64,000 nt of DNA from Marsupella aquatica (GCA_973895155.1 OZ316891.1:12524001-12588000); one strand, 5' to 3'. Positions 1 to 12,790 are shown, numbered from the stretch's first letter. A program made the numbers and translations. The notes: a model not told the origin generated them from the letters alone.

Positions 1-160
1 AGAACACCTAACACGGAGACAAGATACCAAAGACAAATAATCCAATAAAGGGGGGAAAGGGAAAGACCCCAAGTCCCAAGAAGACCAAAGAGGCACAACA
101 AGTCAAGGAGTATCCCACATAAACAAAAACAAAACAAAGAAGCAAACTAAAAACGGAAAG

Positions 161-440
161 AACTCTAGAGTAAACTGAAAAGACAGGAATAACTCTAGAG
201 TAAACCACATAGATAGGAGGATAGGGAGGGGAATTTGTCTAGAGACGCTAAAACCAGGGAGGGGAATTTGTCTAGAGATCTAAAACCGACCGACCGGACC
301 AACCGCCTCGGCTCCACGGAGAAACCAAGGAGTGTGAATTCATGCAATCTTGGCAAATGGGGAACGAGTTGATCGAATCTGGGCAAAGGGGGGCATGAAT
401 TCGTGGAATCTGGCAAAGGGTGGACAAATTCGTCGAATCT
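161..440. repeat. Three short tandem repeat arrays (about 30-bp units)
   Basis: Three adjacent arrays are visible. At about 161-207 a unit containing AACTCTAGAGTAAAC occurs twice, 30 bp apart. At about 226-288 a unit containing GGAGGGGAATTTGTCTAGAG occurs twice. At about 330-440 a degenerate 30-32 bp unit built around GAATTC..GAATCTGGCAAAGGG occurs about four times. On the minus strand the last two arrays lie inside a 127-codon open frame (578 to 195) with repeated DEFVHPLP-like and LDKFPSL-like segments. I do not recognise a protein there. Whether the frame is coding or simply open by chance of the repeat period is unresolved. Confidence 0.75.
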
Positions 441-1153
441 GGCCATCTGGGCATGGATCTGGTATATAATTTGTGTAGATTCCTTGGGATTCCTTAACCC
501 AACCGTGTAGACTGGACTACTGGAGATCTCGCCGCGGAAGTCGCGGGCTCGGGATCCGGTCGTTGGTGCAGTTGACATGATTATTACGATAGTAATATTG
601 ATTTTATGGGGAGAGGCCCTGAATCCCGATTCTCCCGAATGAGGAGCGACTGGCTCGACGTCAAGCTTGTGGAGGAGGAACGCAAGAATTTTCTTAATTA
701 TCGGCTTTCCTTCGGCCGTATTCCAGCAATGAACAACACTTAGGCGTCAGCATTGACGGTCTGCTCGAGGACTCCTGTTTTAGTTGAATTTCCCTCGGGC
801 GCACCGCAATCCCTTATCCATTGCTCTCAAATCTCAGATAGCATCGAAGGACGAGGCTACAACGCGCGTACGAGGAAACATCCAACCCACAGCAGTTGTT
901 GGTCAAATTGCTGTAGCTTAGTAGGGTTCTCTGTCCGTCCCAATTTTCTACTGTTGCAGCTCTTTGGTGCCCTGTTGTTCGTCAACGGGCTATTTGAATT
1001 CGGTATCGGAAGTACGGGCAATTATCTTTATCATACTGGAGAGAGCCCTTCGCTAATCAGTTACTCTTAACCTCTATGACCTTGAAATCTGTATAGTGGA
1101 TGGGATTTTCCAAGAATCTCTGAAATGCAATCTGCATCAGTCACTTAAAGAGG
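441..1153. other. Intergenic DNA upstream of the kinesin gene
   Basis: No conserved coding region is recognisable here. Open frames on both strands are short and show no known domain. The stretch presumably includes part of the kinesin-9 promoter, but I see no confident core promoter motif. Confidence 0.5.
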
Positions 1154-1297
1154 ATGAACAATGCCTCCGAGCAAGAAAGATGTTTGAGAAAAAGAATATC
1201 GCAATGAGACGGTTTGCACCAGTCAAATGAACAATCCGTCCGACCAAGAGAGACGTTAGAGAAAAAGAATCTCGCGATGAGACGGTTGCCAGTGTGA
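1154..1297. repeat. Direct tandem duplication, about 72 bp x 2
   Basis: Two diverged direct copies start at about 1154 and 1227. Each reads GAACAAT, a CGAG/GACC-AAGA segment, GAGAAAAAGAAT and then ATGAGACGGTT. The duplication lies 320-460 bp before the kinesin-9 start codon and could be part of its promoter or 5' untranslated region. Confidence 0.75.
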
Positions 1298-1615
1298 AAT
1301 CTCGGATGAATGCCCACACGCAGTGCTGGACTTGTCGTAGAGCACCCATCCTTGTTACCCCTCCTCGGCCGCAGCGCAGAGTTTGACGATTGGGTACAGG
1401 GTAACATGTTACACTCTGTAGACAAGGTCATAGCTCCCTCTCCATGTATCGTCGTGCATCATGGTCTCTTGCAGTCCTGATATGGAGCTATGACGTCGCC
1501 TACAGAATTTAATTTTCTCAGAGAAGCGATATTCGAAAACAATGCTGTGCCGACTATCAACTCAACAGCGTAGTAAGACAGTGAACAGGGCATCATAAGG
1601 GCCACGGCGAAAAGT

Positions 1616-4600
1616 ATGGGAAACTGCCGAGTAAAGGTGCATTTGAGATTAAGGCCCTCGACCAGGCCATCGACGTTCATACACGTTGACAATTTGACCT
1701 CTACAGTGCGCATTGATGTCCACAAGATTCATGGAGGTGGTCCACCTCGGCCCTTCATAGAGCAAATGGTTTTTCCTTTGGACAGCATAATTCAAGTAAG
1801 CAAACTTAACTACTCATGCTGCCGAGTAAGGAATCTCCATTAAATATTTCCCCCTGGAAAGTTAGTGTAGAATACGGCACGAAGATCTAGCCCTAAATTG
1901 CGTTGCTTCAGGTGACTGACTGCTCCATCTCTCTGTGACGGTACTCGTGGTTTCTGTTACTGTAGAGTTCTTCTCAGGAGCTTGTGTTCGAGCAGTGTGC
2001 AAGGCAGGTGGTGGAAGATGTCCTCTTGGGTTACAATGGGACAATATTGGCGTATGGGCAAACTGGGGCAGGCAAGACGTTTACGATGACGGGCGATACG
2101 AAGGTCCAATACAAGCCCAATTGACTTTTCCCGAATTTTTTATGCATATCCCTCAAGAGGCGAGCGAGCTAGAAGGGTGCTAATCATGAATGCATTTCCT
2201 AGTCAATTGAAAAAATTGTTTTGTGAGAGGAGACACTTCAGTCTTGGGTATTGATGCTTTCCTACAGGCTTATGTCCATAGAGGAGTTGTCCCCAGAGCG
2301 GTTGAACGTATTTTTGCAGAGAAGGTCGCCAAGCCCGAGGCAGGGATTGTGGTTCATGTCTCATATTTGGAAGTTTACAACGAGGTGGGCATTCACTGCC
2401 ATGGTTATAAAATTTGCAGTTGTGCCTGCCTAGTCGCTGTCTGCAACAGCATTCTTCCATGGATAACTTAGCGCGGTTACCTTTTTTGAGTCTGCACATT
2501 TGCCCCCCACCCCCGCCCCCCGCTCTTCCTCCAACTGGTGAGTACCTACATGGGCGCAGATTGATGGATTGCCGTTCTCCTTTTGTTCCAGAAGATATTT
2601 GAAATCATGCTGGAATCTCCAGTTACCGTAGCAATTTGATGTTTCGGCTTACTAACTGTTCAATGCCTTTCGTAATAGAGTCTTTACTTGTGACAGGGCG
2701 TTTTCGACCTGCTACCTCAGAAAAGAATTGGATCAGCAGTAAACCTCGTTGCTATGGAGGAAGATGGAATCACAGAAATCAAGGGGCTGAACAGAATGCA
2801 CTGCAATACTGAAGAAGAAGCGATGAAGTATTTTTTCGAGGGCGAGCGTCATAGGTCGATTGCTCCTCATGCTCTGAATCAGGTTCGTTCACTCTGACTC
2901 ACGATGTCCTGACAATGCGTTGGAAAGGAAGGGCGCCTCATAAATAACTATCTCTCCGTTGCAGCATCTGATCTTTCGTAGCTGTTCTACTGTGGTTGGA
3001 CAGTTATAACTACATTCAGAAACGAACGTTAGTATTGACTTTTGAAGGACTTTAAAATAATCTGTTAAATATAGTCAATTAGCTTGTTGGCAACTGCTCT
3101 TAAATGATAGTACTTGCCAGAGAGCCTATTTGAACGAATGACTCGTTTCTTCTGACATTCAAACTACGAGGTTTAATCAGGTTCCCTGGCAGGGAGAGTT
3201 TAAACTGCTGGGTTAGTGCTCGTGAACGAAATCTCTGTAAGGATCTTCTCAAAGTGAGCACATTGTATGTCGATATTTGTTGAACAGAAGCAAGTGGATT
3301 GTTTGTTCGTAGATGTCAAGCAGATCACATTGTATTTTCACAATGTATATTGAGCGACACTCAGGACTAAGAACACTGCAAGAAGTTACAAGTTCAAAGC
3401 TCAACCTCGTGGATTTAGCTGGTTCAGAACGGCTGAAGAGGACTGATGTAGCTGGGCAGACAAAGAAAGAGGCAATGAATATCAACAAGAGTTTAACTCA
3501 CCTGGAGCAGGTCTGTCACCTTTTTTGTATCAATGATCATACGACTGACAACGGACTGACCCTTCCATTATCGCACTGCTTCGACGTCAACCCTCAGAAA
3601 CCCTCCCACTCTCCATCACCAATCTCCCACTCTCCATCACCAATCTCCCACTCTCCATCACCAATCTAGTGCTTATAACCTGCTGTGCAAGTTTTGAAAA
3701 ATGTGAAAGAACTAGGGAAGAAATTGCTGGGAATGTGACCTGATAAGAAGCACAGGGTCAAATAGTATGATGACGAACTGCTCGCTAGTGAAGTCTGGTT
3801 ACTACTTTCCATGAACGTGTCATTTTACTGTAGCAAATGACAGACTTTAATCCCATCCAATTTGTCAAGGCGCTTATTTCTTTGATTGTAGCTTGGCAGG
3901 CTGTAGTTGCGCTCAGGCAAGGGTGTGGACATGTTCCTTTCCGGCAAAGTCGATTAACAACACTGTTAAAGGATGCCCTCGGTGGCAATTGCAAAACTGT
4001 GCTGATTGTTTGTGCCTGGTTTGAAGATTTTTTCCTGGATGAAACGGTATTTTCCATTGCCGTATATGGTATAATAGCCGTGATATCATTCGACTCTTAT
4101 TGTTTCACATAATAGAAGCATGTATACTGTCAGCAACATGAATTCTGTATTATTATTTCATTGTATCGTTGAAGTAGCCAGCCAAGTTCACATCAAGGTT
4201 CACATGTTACCCCCTTACCAATTAGTAACGTCACTGCAAGAGATATTCAAACCTCTTACAAGAGTGTGTGATAGCATGAACGAGAATGAGAAGGAACTTC
4301 AGTAACTTAAAAAGAATTGTCGTTGACGGCTTTACTCATAGAAAAATGGTAAAGGTATGATTGGCCTACAATATTCTGTAGCTCTTGGTTTTTGGTTCAG
4401 AGAATGCTTACGAGAAATTTTAAAGTTGTATCAGCCTGGATGAACTTTGTTGAACTATGAATTTGGAATCGATAAGCTGCGAGATTCCACGAATTCCCTG
4501 AAATTGCTGAGGATGAAGGGTGGGTGACATTCGTTTAAAAAATTGTGTGAAACAAAGTCGGACGTGGCACCATTTCACCATGGACGTGGATTTTAAACTA

Positions 4601-7600
4601 GTCAAGGTCCATTGATATAGAACACCTAACCAGAACCTCATCTTGTACAGATCAGTACATTGCGATTTGCTCAGCGTGTAAAGCACCTGAAGACAAGTGC
4701 AATAATCAATAAAAAGGCTGACGCAGCAAATAACCAGCGGTCAATAGCCAACCTGCAGCATACAAGCCATGCTCAACATCACATATGATATGCACTATAG
4801 TGCATTGTCCACTTGTTCAGCAGGCGGAGTTTTTGTATTTTAACCATAAAACCTTGCAATATGCTCACTAGACTCTTCTGAGTAGGCTTGGCAGCTAGCT
4901 ATTACTGTGTTCGTTCGACCATGCTTGTGTCGTTTTTGAGCAAAGTGTCTATCAAATGTCTGTTTACCTGATTTGTCTTTCAGGTCTTGCTTCTGCAGAA
5001 CAGTTAGGGCAGACTAGATCTTAGAGTGCACATGTAGCTTGTCAATGCATTGCTGATTTTGTAAATGAAGACATGTTTGTGTTTAATGAATGGTTTACAT
5101 ACAGAGAAAGCGTTAGTCATCCAATCACCCCATGACTGATGCCATTAGTTGGCAGGAAGTACGTACGAGAGATTGCTGAACTTAAACAAGAATTGGCTCT
5201 GCGAGATGCCCTTAATGGACGGCAAAATATTTCATATGATGAATTGACGTAAGTTTGTGGGCCTGCCATTTTTCTGTCACATCCTGGGAATCCAGGTTCT
5301 AAAGACCCTTTTGCTTCTTAGAATAGCCTCTAAGACCACTCAGTGAAATATTCCATTTTAGGTAAATTCAGAGCAGTTCTCAAATGCTTATAGATTTGAT
5401 GGTTACGTCGCGTTGTCTCAGGGAAGAAAGTAGAGGAGAGCTTCGGGAGAGGATTCAGGCTTTTCTTGCCGAGGAAGCGGGGATAGACTCTATTCCCATT
5501 GAAAACTTTAGGCAGGTAGGTATACGTTTCATTGCCTCTAGGAACATATTAACAATCTGGGACTCGTAGTCTTGGCTCGCCAAACTGTTACAAACTGATC
5601 AGTGAGCTCAGTTAATAATCTTACCTAGGTAAGAAACACTTTACCCAGCATCGTCGAATCTAAAATAAATCCAACCTTTGTGCAGGATCCGTAAGCATTT
5701 TCAGCGGCGGAAGAGGCAGAGTATTACTGTGATCTAAACTTTGTGTGATGTTTACAGGTTAAAGAATTGTTTTGCCTTTTCAAAGAGGCCCAAGTTTCAC
5801 TTCGTGGGGAGGTGAGAAGGTCTCTCTAAGTCCATCAATGGCACGGGTGGTTGTTAGCTCAATTTAGTTCCTGTCCAACGTCTGTAGGTCAGAAGTCTGA
5901 TGTGCTATTTCTGAGGTTGGATTGGGTTCTAACAACTCAACTTAATGGACTCTAAAACAGTTGGAGAAGTTGTTGAGGGATTACTGTGGTAGTCCGGAAA
6001 CATACCTGAATCATCCTGTCGGTGATGTGGATATTGAACCTGGTTCTGTTGAAGCAGATGATGAAGAATGTGTTGGGGTGCTAGGAGATGAGGTTGGCTG
6101 CAACAGCGACCCTGTTCCTTTCCTGTGAAATTATTTGTTATGTTTGAAACATTTATGACGAGGATTTAAGGCATCTTCTGTATTAAATTTCAAAAGACAA
6201 CAGCTTTCGGCCTAGCTCATTTTTTGCAAGTTGCTTTCTGATTTGAACGTTGTAATCTCTTCTGATGATGCACGGTTTGGGGTCAGGGTTTCCATGTCGG
6301 ACCTGTTGCGCCTCATAATGCGAGACCAGACCATCCTGATAGCCCACATGCAGTGATTCGGACAAGTTGTAGTCCAGGGATAAAGTATGGAGAAGATCGT
6401 TTACTGGATTACAAGGAGCCTCCACCTTCGCAGGATCCACCCCTTCTCCTCTGGGACTTGCCCCAAGAGTCCAGGAATGAGGTTTAGCTCGTATATGTCG
6501 AGGTCACAGCTAAAGACCAGAATTTATTAAATGTCATTCATTACAGAAGTTGTCATTATACGAATTCTTATTCCTTCCATCTACATAGAGGAATTTACAC
6601 ACTCAGTCTTTTACATATGGTGTGATCCAATGCTACTTTGAATCTGCACCCCTGAATCATCTGACTCACTTTTGTATACTGAAATATCAGGCATTTTTGG
6701 AGTATAAGCATGGCACTGAAGAAGGGTCTCAACACGATTTCTATTTAAGAGGCAAAACCGATGAGCTCAGGTGTGGCTGTTCATGACTAAATTGCCCATT
6801 GCGACTGCAGTAACCCAATTTTTTTTTCTTTCTTAGCAAGCTTGGTCATTGCACCTACAGCAGTGAGACAATCCTGAGAGCGATCCTTTAGTGAGACTAC
6901 CTATTTCGGAAGCGCTTGGTTTTGCTGGTGGTGGGCGCCTCGGAAAGGCTCTCGAGTATGCTGATGGTGACGTAGAAAAGACAGTCAAGGAACAAGGGAG
7001 GGACGACAACAACTGACTCTAATTTTGACAAAAGCAGAATCGCCCTGAACAATTGAAGCCGTCATATTAAAATCCAAGAAATGCATGCAGAATGAAGAAG
7101 GAAACTGCTCGTGATCTATGTACAGCCGTCAACAATGCTAAAGCTGAAATAGAGGATATAAAGGTTGGAGGGCTATTTCATAAAATGTCTGCGTTATTAC
7201 AAAACTTGTTTTTCTTGGGAATGAACTTGCATTATATCTCTGCCGTTGGAGGCGTAGAGTCCTGTCCCTTTTAATCTTAGCGTGGTAGATTTCTGTCCGT
7301 AGGTTTTGAAATCCATCTTCCTATTAGTTACAGCTAATTGTAAACGTCTTCGTGAGGATCCTCGATTCCTTTTGACAACCCACTGGAAGATGCCTACAGA
7401 GGATGCTCGTGACCGAAGTTAAAGAAGGTCATATGGAGTTTGGCAAAGATCAAAATGAAAAGAAATTTCAAGTTCTCCATAGGTACAGCTATTAGAGATC
7501 TCTTTACCGGTCCAGGAGGACCTATACTTCACAGAATGAGAATGTACCGCATTAGGAATGTGTATTTCCATTGCAGTGAAGGTTTTGTAATGCCCCTACC

Positions 7601-8275
7601 AACTGATAAGCGGCTGTCGGCCCTTTCATATTCCCTTAAGGATTTGAAAGGCCTTCTGCACTGATGCACATGACATGCCGTGAATGATTAGTGATTCTAG
7701 TCCTTACCGCAACTAGAGTAGGTAACTAGCACAGCACAATTGAACAAGTTTTAAAAGGAGACTTGCTAGGTCATGTGATCCATACTTTTTGCAGTTCATA
7801 TGCACCATGCGCGCCCATCTAGAGATGCCTTTGTTGAACCAGTGGGGGATGGAACTATGGGTAGAGCTGAAGCTGTTAATACTACAGGTTCAAAGTGGTA
7901 AGGTCAGCGTATAAGAAGGCCTTTGATGAGCTGAAGGAAGTGAAGAGAGACGTGGAATTTCTACAGCAGGAGGTGATGACCTCAACTCTTGATTTGATCA
8001 GCTTCTTGATTTTCTGGAGTAAAGTTTCTAAGCTAGGAAAGCACTGCCAGCTGAAAGCGCTTATGCACCCAGACACACAGTGAAAATGGTTTGTGAGGTA
8101 GGACGAGAAGAGAGCAGCATCATTCTGAAATTCAGTTGACCTGATGTAGGTAAGAGATTGCAAGCAAACGATGGTGGAGTCATTTTACAGATGGTTTGAA
8201 ACCGTGCATGCGTTTAAGGGTGACAATCAGCAGCAAATGAGGGGATGGAATCTCCCAGTCGAATCTTCTCGCTAA
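1616..8275 (+). CDS. Kinesin-9 family motor protein (KIF6/KIF9-like), 17 exons, 689 aa
   Basis: This is a microtubule motor of the kinesin-9 family, which in algae and animals acts in the central-pair region or beating of motile cilia. Exons: 1616-1795, 1966-2103, 2268-2384, 2697-2882, 3313-3510, 3900-4046, 4651-4739, 5156-5248, 5422-5515, 5758-5811, 5961-6092, 6287-6481, 6691-6770, 7091-7163, 7400-7482, 7888-7972, 8150-8275. All junctions are GT-AG and keep phase. The motor domain is N-terminal: P-loop GQTGAGKT at residues 91-98, switch I NQMSSRSH at 206-213, switch II DLAGSER at 241-247, then [20 protein letters not shown]. The neck reads [10 protein letters not shown], nearer the KIF6 (9B) than the KIF9 (9A) pattern. 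The tail is charged and predicted helical, ending in the family's short conserved C-terminal block ([11 protein letters not shown], then RWFETVH). The length is slightly short for the family but no lesion is visible. The start is the first ATG in frame with the KVHLRLRP strand. Exon 15 is the least certain. Confidence 0.92.
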
Positions 8276-9550
8276 TTGGATGAGACATATCAACGACATC
8301 GAATGCAGTGGTAAGATCGACGACCTCCCTCCCATGGAATCAGACTTTCAAACGGGATCGAAGTCATCAATGGGCTTCGTCCGACCAACTGTAAGGAAAC
8401 CCATCATTGAGAGCCAATCCATCAATGGATGTCCACCGTCTTTTTAAAGAGGTTCCTCCGTAAAGGGGAAACATCATCTAGATTTTGATAATCACTTGGC
8501 AACATGTAGACTACTCGTCCACATCAGTTCATGGAGAGTGTGCCATACACTAGCAATGTGTTGACAAGCATTCGGGAGTTCCTGGTTGTTAAGTTGATAG
8601 GATTTAGCGTGAAATGTGAAGTGTGTTTACCGTAAAGTGCAGCTGCTTCGAGATTCCATAGCCCCATTCTCAGCTCAACAGCTCATGAACAACCAGAAAT
8701 CCTCTCGAGGAGGGTTTAGGGTTTAGGCCAACCAATAACTCTCGTTCGGGAACATCTCAGTTACCCATCGACCGCTGTACTTCGTTACAAGTAGGTAGGT
8801 TAAGAGAATGCTGTCAGTATACACTTTCAGGCAACTAGAATAAATCCTCCCTTGGAGTAGTATAAAGGGTTCCAACTTACAGTAAAATGTCCCGCTTGCA
8901 GGATAGAACTTCAAATTGTGCCAAAAGTGAGCTAAAGTAGAAGCAGACTTTCTTGAGCCTGATTTGATCCCTTGCCCTACAAGATGTGGTCACTGAAAGG
9001 CTTCCTCAAAACATCGTGATTTTACGGGCCAAGGTTGGGTACAGTTCTTCAGGAAAAGCTAAGGATTTGAGAAATCTCCTGTCCCGAGGAACTCTGGAAT
9101 TTTAGCGTATCTATACTTGTGTGGACGTTGAATCTCTGTTCCGATCCTCTGAAAGTGTATCTTCGGATTGCTAGACAGTAGTGTGGTGATGTAGTACATA
9201 ACATTGTTAAGGGCCTCCCCATCCCCATTAATAGGAATTTGGCTGTTCATATGTTGAGAGACCTAGGGAAGAACCTTAAGGGTCTCCCTATCTGGAGACT
9301 CTCACATCTGCATTTTTGGGCCTTATAGACCCTAAAACTCAATTCAATGTTTTTTTTAAATAAATTATTTATCCCTATTCATTTAAAGATTCTTGGAATA
9401 CTTCTAAATTTAGTTTTTAAAACCCTCTCTTTTGTTGTAAGTCTCAAAATTGTATTTCAATGACCTTAATGTTCTTATACATAAATTTCAAGTCTTCCTT
9501 AAGACTTGTCTAATAAACCTACTCTATGCTTTGTTGCAAGTGATGAATCA
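8276..9550. other. Intergenic DNA downstream of kinesin-9
   Basis: Only short open frames without recognisable domains occur here. It presumably contains the 3' untranslated region of the kinesin gene. From about 9300 the sequence becomes AT-rich and repeat-like. Confidence 0.5.
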
Positions 9551-9730
9551 TGTTTGTGGAAGTGAAACCCCTGAGTGGGAGACCCTTCCCAATAATGCAA
9601 GGGACCATATTTTGATGGGATAAGTTAGGGGAATTGTAATTTGATTGGGCGAAAGGCTTTTAAAATTTTGTGTTGAAGAACCTAGGGCATTTCAATCCAA
9701 TTTTGAGAATTACAAGAGTTATAGGGGTGT
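9551..9730. repeat. Dispersed repeat, related to 39540-39670
   Basis: A stretch with TTTTGTGTTGAAGAACCTAG, then CATTTCAATCCAATTTTGAG and an ACAAGAGTTATAGGG block, is clearly similar in order and spacing to 39590-39660 in the same orientation. It looks like a remnant of an interspersed element. No coding capacity or terminal repeats could be assigned. Confidence 0.6.
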
Positions 9731-9944
9731 TGATACCAAATTTGGGGGTAGACAACTAGTAAAACAAAACTCATTTTCTTAAATTTAAGGTTGATTATTA
9801 CGCAAACACCTTTCCATGTGATATAAGACCTCCTTTGAGTGAGGTCCTTGAGCCAACTGAAATGACGTCAATTCTGCAATGAAACATGAGTGCATAGACA
9901 CCCTAACCATAATAACAACACTTCCTTGGCAGGCTTGCAATTGT

Positions 9945-10515
9945 TTTTGCCTCACCTTCATATGTTTGCACAGCTTGGATTTACTAGATTGCCACTTTGG
10001 CATAATACGTACCTTGCCATTCAATCTTTCTTTTTATGACAATGCCACTGTTTCTGTTCATGGGTTACGAACACTAACCTGGGTTAGCTCCTTCCGGGGC
10101 TCCTTCACATCCAATGGATGTAGTCACACTCAGTTTTGCAATCAGACGGGGTGTTGGTGTCTCTTATAGTGACTCTGACCATCCTCAGGAGGATAGAGGC
10201 TCAGGCTATGCGCAGAGATAGGCTGGCCCTGGACAGAGGCCGTGTGTAGGATGGAAGGACGAGACCACCCGACCCACCCGTTGGTCAACTTACCCAAGGC
10301 TGGTCAAGGTCACCTTCAATAGAGGCCCAGGCAGTCCGATCATGAAACGGGGTGTGATGTGAAGGAGCTAACCCGGGTTTGTTTTCTTAACCATCAAACA
10401 AAAACAGTGGCATTGTGATAAACAAGAAAAATTCAGTGACAAGGAACATATCATTCCAAAAAAGAGGGGCAATCTAGCAAATCTCAGTTTTGCACAATTC
10501 ACATGTATTGGGCCT
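9945..10515. mobile_element. Foldback (long inverted repeat) element, copy A
   Basis: The segment is close to a full-length imperfect palindrome centred near 10235. The left arm contains ACTAGATTGCC, ACAATGCCACTGTTT, CCTGGGTTAGCTCC and TGACTCTGACCATCC in that order. The right arm carries their complements in reverse order (GGTCAAGGTCA, GGAGCTAACCCGGG, AAACAGTGGCATTGT, GGCAATCTAGCAAAT). Arms are about 250 bp with a short loop. No transposase is present, so it would be a non-autonomous foldback or MITE-like element, or a hairpin RNA locus. A second diverged copy lies at 11220-11740. Exact ends and a target duplication could not be fixed. Confidence 0.75.
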
Positions 10516-11219
10516 TTGCGAACATAATAGTAGTGTGTATCATTTGGTTGGTTGCCCCCAAGATCTAGGGCTTGGTAATTTCCATGTTAACCACCTATAG
10601 CCTGAGGGGAATTGGTGGTCACACCGTGCAACTCCTGACTAGGTGGGGGTTGAAAGACATATTAAACAATTGGTGACTTTTGGGTTCTTGGATATTGATT
10701 TTTACCTTGTACCCGTTAAGTAGACTTTGGGATATTAAATTGGGGTGAGTACAACAGTCTGACATTGGGGCCACCCTGGACACACTCATTTGTAACATCT
10801 GACAAAATTTCAGTATCTCACTTGAATTTTATAACAGTGAACCCACTGCAGGCCAGTGCTGGTTGTGAGTGTATGTGACACATAGTACTGGGGAAAAGTC
10901 GACGACTTTTTATAAAAGTATTCATCTTTCAGCATACAGTTGGTCTGGTCCATTCTTGCATAGTGCTTGTTGGATTGGCATGGCGAGCTTAGTTTAAGTT
11001 TGGATTTTTACTGTACACGAATAGGTGTTCCCCTTGAAACTCAATTACACCCGGTTATGCCCTAGTACTGGCAACTACTGTGTGATCCACACAACTACTG
11101 TAGTTAAGACAGCATGCATGTGAGCAACAAATGATCTATATCTGGGGTTCTGTCTTAGGGAGCTGCATGATTGCTCACATCAATAGCTTCAATGCACTGA
11201 GCACAATTTAATAGATGCA

Positions 11220-11740
11220 TGCCAACTTAGATATGGGATGTACTACATTGCCATTCTTTTTTGGCAACATACCTTGATTTTAATCTATATATCATAATGC
11301 CACTATCGTCGTTTGCAAGTTAAGAAAATTAACTTGTGAGTTCACATTCAATGGGTTGTCATTGGACCCAGTCTTCCAATCAGATGGCTTGAGTCTCCCT
11401 CAAGGCGACTTTGACCACCCTCAACAGGACAGAGGCAGAGAGGCTGTGTGTATGATGGGAGGATGGGACCACCTGACCCACCCCTCTGTCAAATGACCCA
11501 AGGGTGATCAAAGTCACCTTGAGAGAGACCTGGGCCGTCCAATGTCAAAAGTAGGTGCCATGATAGCCACTGGATGTGAAGAGTTAACCTGGGTTTAATT
11601 TTCTCAACCCACCAACAGAAACAGTGGCATAGTGGTAAACAGCAAAAACTCAGCCGCAAAGAGCTTATTATGCAAAAAAAAGAGGACAAATCTAGAAAAT
11701 TCCAGAACTACTTTATTGCACAAATTTTCAAAAGGAACCT
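11220..11740. mobile_element. Foldback (long inverted repeat) element, copy B
   Basis: This is a second, diverged copy of the foldback element at 9945-10515 in the same orientation. Left-arm blocks (CATAATGCCACTAT, AAGAAAATTAACTTGTGAG, CTCAAGGCGACTTTGACCACC) pair with right-arm blocks (GGTGATCAAAGTCACCTTGAG, GAGTTAACCTGGGTTTAATT, ACAGTGGCATAGTG). The central part (GGATGGGACCACCTGACCCACC) is the part best shared with copy A. It has no open reading frame of its own. Confidence 0.72.
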
Positions 11741-12660
11741 TGTCTTGTTGAGAAATCACACCACTCAAAACTCAAGTAATTGTCCCTCATTTAACAATCC
11801 TCATTCACTAAGGATTCATCGCACAAAACTCCTTGCAAATTCCAAATTCCTGAAATGACCTTATTGGACAAAGAGAATGTACTTCCAGGCTAAACATGGC
11901 ACCACAATAAATGCAAGATCATAATGATGTCACCCAGAAGCTGTGTTGGCAACATATGGAGCTAGCATCTACTGTAGCGAGCAGTGAGAACCTGCAGGCT
12001 TTGTTTGCAAATAATAAATAAGAGCAAAGTCCATGTGCACGCTTCTGAGTTCACGACGACACTCGATGATATACATGCGCTTTCCAAGCTTTCCAAACCC
12101 AGGATTTCTGCCTCTCAAAAATGATTGTACTCGGCAATGGTGGGATGTGTGTGACTTCTTCAGGCTTTAACCTTTGTAGCGAATGGTTTGGTGCGCACAA
12201 TCGATATCGAATCAATGAATCATGTTCCTACTACTGCTTTTTCCAAGATGTACTCAACCTCTTCAAACGTGACACCTGTTCCATTGAAATCAATACCTTT
12301 TCCAAATACAGGTGACCTTCTAGGTAGGTACGCATCTGAGTCATGGTTTGGTGGATGAAAATAACTAAATAAGGTTCTCATCAATTCAAGATATATAATA
12401 TATCCCCAATACCAGTCTCATCGGGGGGGACTGACGAAGGGTAGACTGGATTATAATTAATACTCTATCCAGCCCAAAAGGTGGTTAAGTGGTTTGCAAA
12501 CTCAAAAAAAAATAGTAACAATCCTGATCCTTTGTCAAGAACTCAAGATAATTGTTTTACACCGTTAGATTTATTCCATATACCCCATCTAAGATATATG
12601 CATGCCCAAGCTACCTCCAACCTGACCGAACCTGCCCAAGATAAAAAAATTTAATTAAAT
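11741..12660. other. Intergenic DNA, nothing recognised
   Basis: I see AT-rich sequence with short open frames and no recognisable gene, structured RNA or repeat boundary. Confidence 0.5.
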
Positions 12661-12670
12661 ATATTTAACA

Positions 12671-12790
12671 AAGAATACTATATATTCTTCAAAGACAGCA
12701 TGGAATCTTGTGCAAAAGTGTGATACAGACACCAAGAATACTATATATTCGTCACACACAATATAGAATCTTGTGGCCGAAAGATTTGGA
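12671..12790. repeat. Tandem duplication, 62 bp x 2
   Basis: The block AAGAATACTATATATTC followed by a segment ending GAATCTTGTG occurs at 12671 and again at 12733, diverged but collinear. It lies just outside the left arm of the inverted repeat around the calmodulin-like gene. A GTGTATT-TCAAGGCG motif also occurs twice nearby (about 12842 and 12905). Confidence 0.7.

Noticed and set aside
2592-2635. Possible extra kinesin exon reading [11 protein letters not shown]
   Set aside because: Joining the exon ending at 2384 directly to 2697 gives the expected YNE-GVFDLL kinesin sequence, so the extra exon is not needed.
4179-4305. Possible kinesin neck region ([10 protein letters not shown]) suggesting a degenerate gene
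   Set aside because: The true neck exon, [10 protein letters not shown], was found at 4651-4739 with correct splice sites and phase, so the gene is not broken there.
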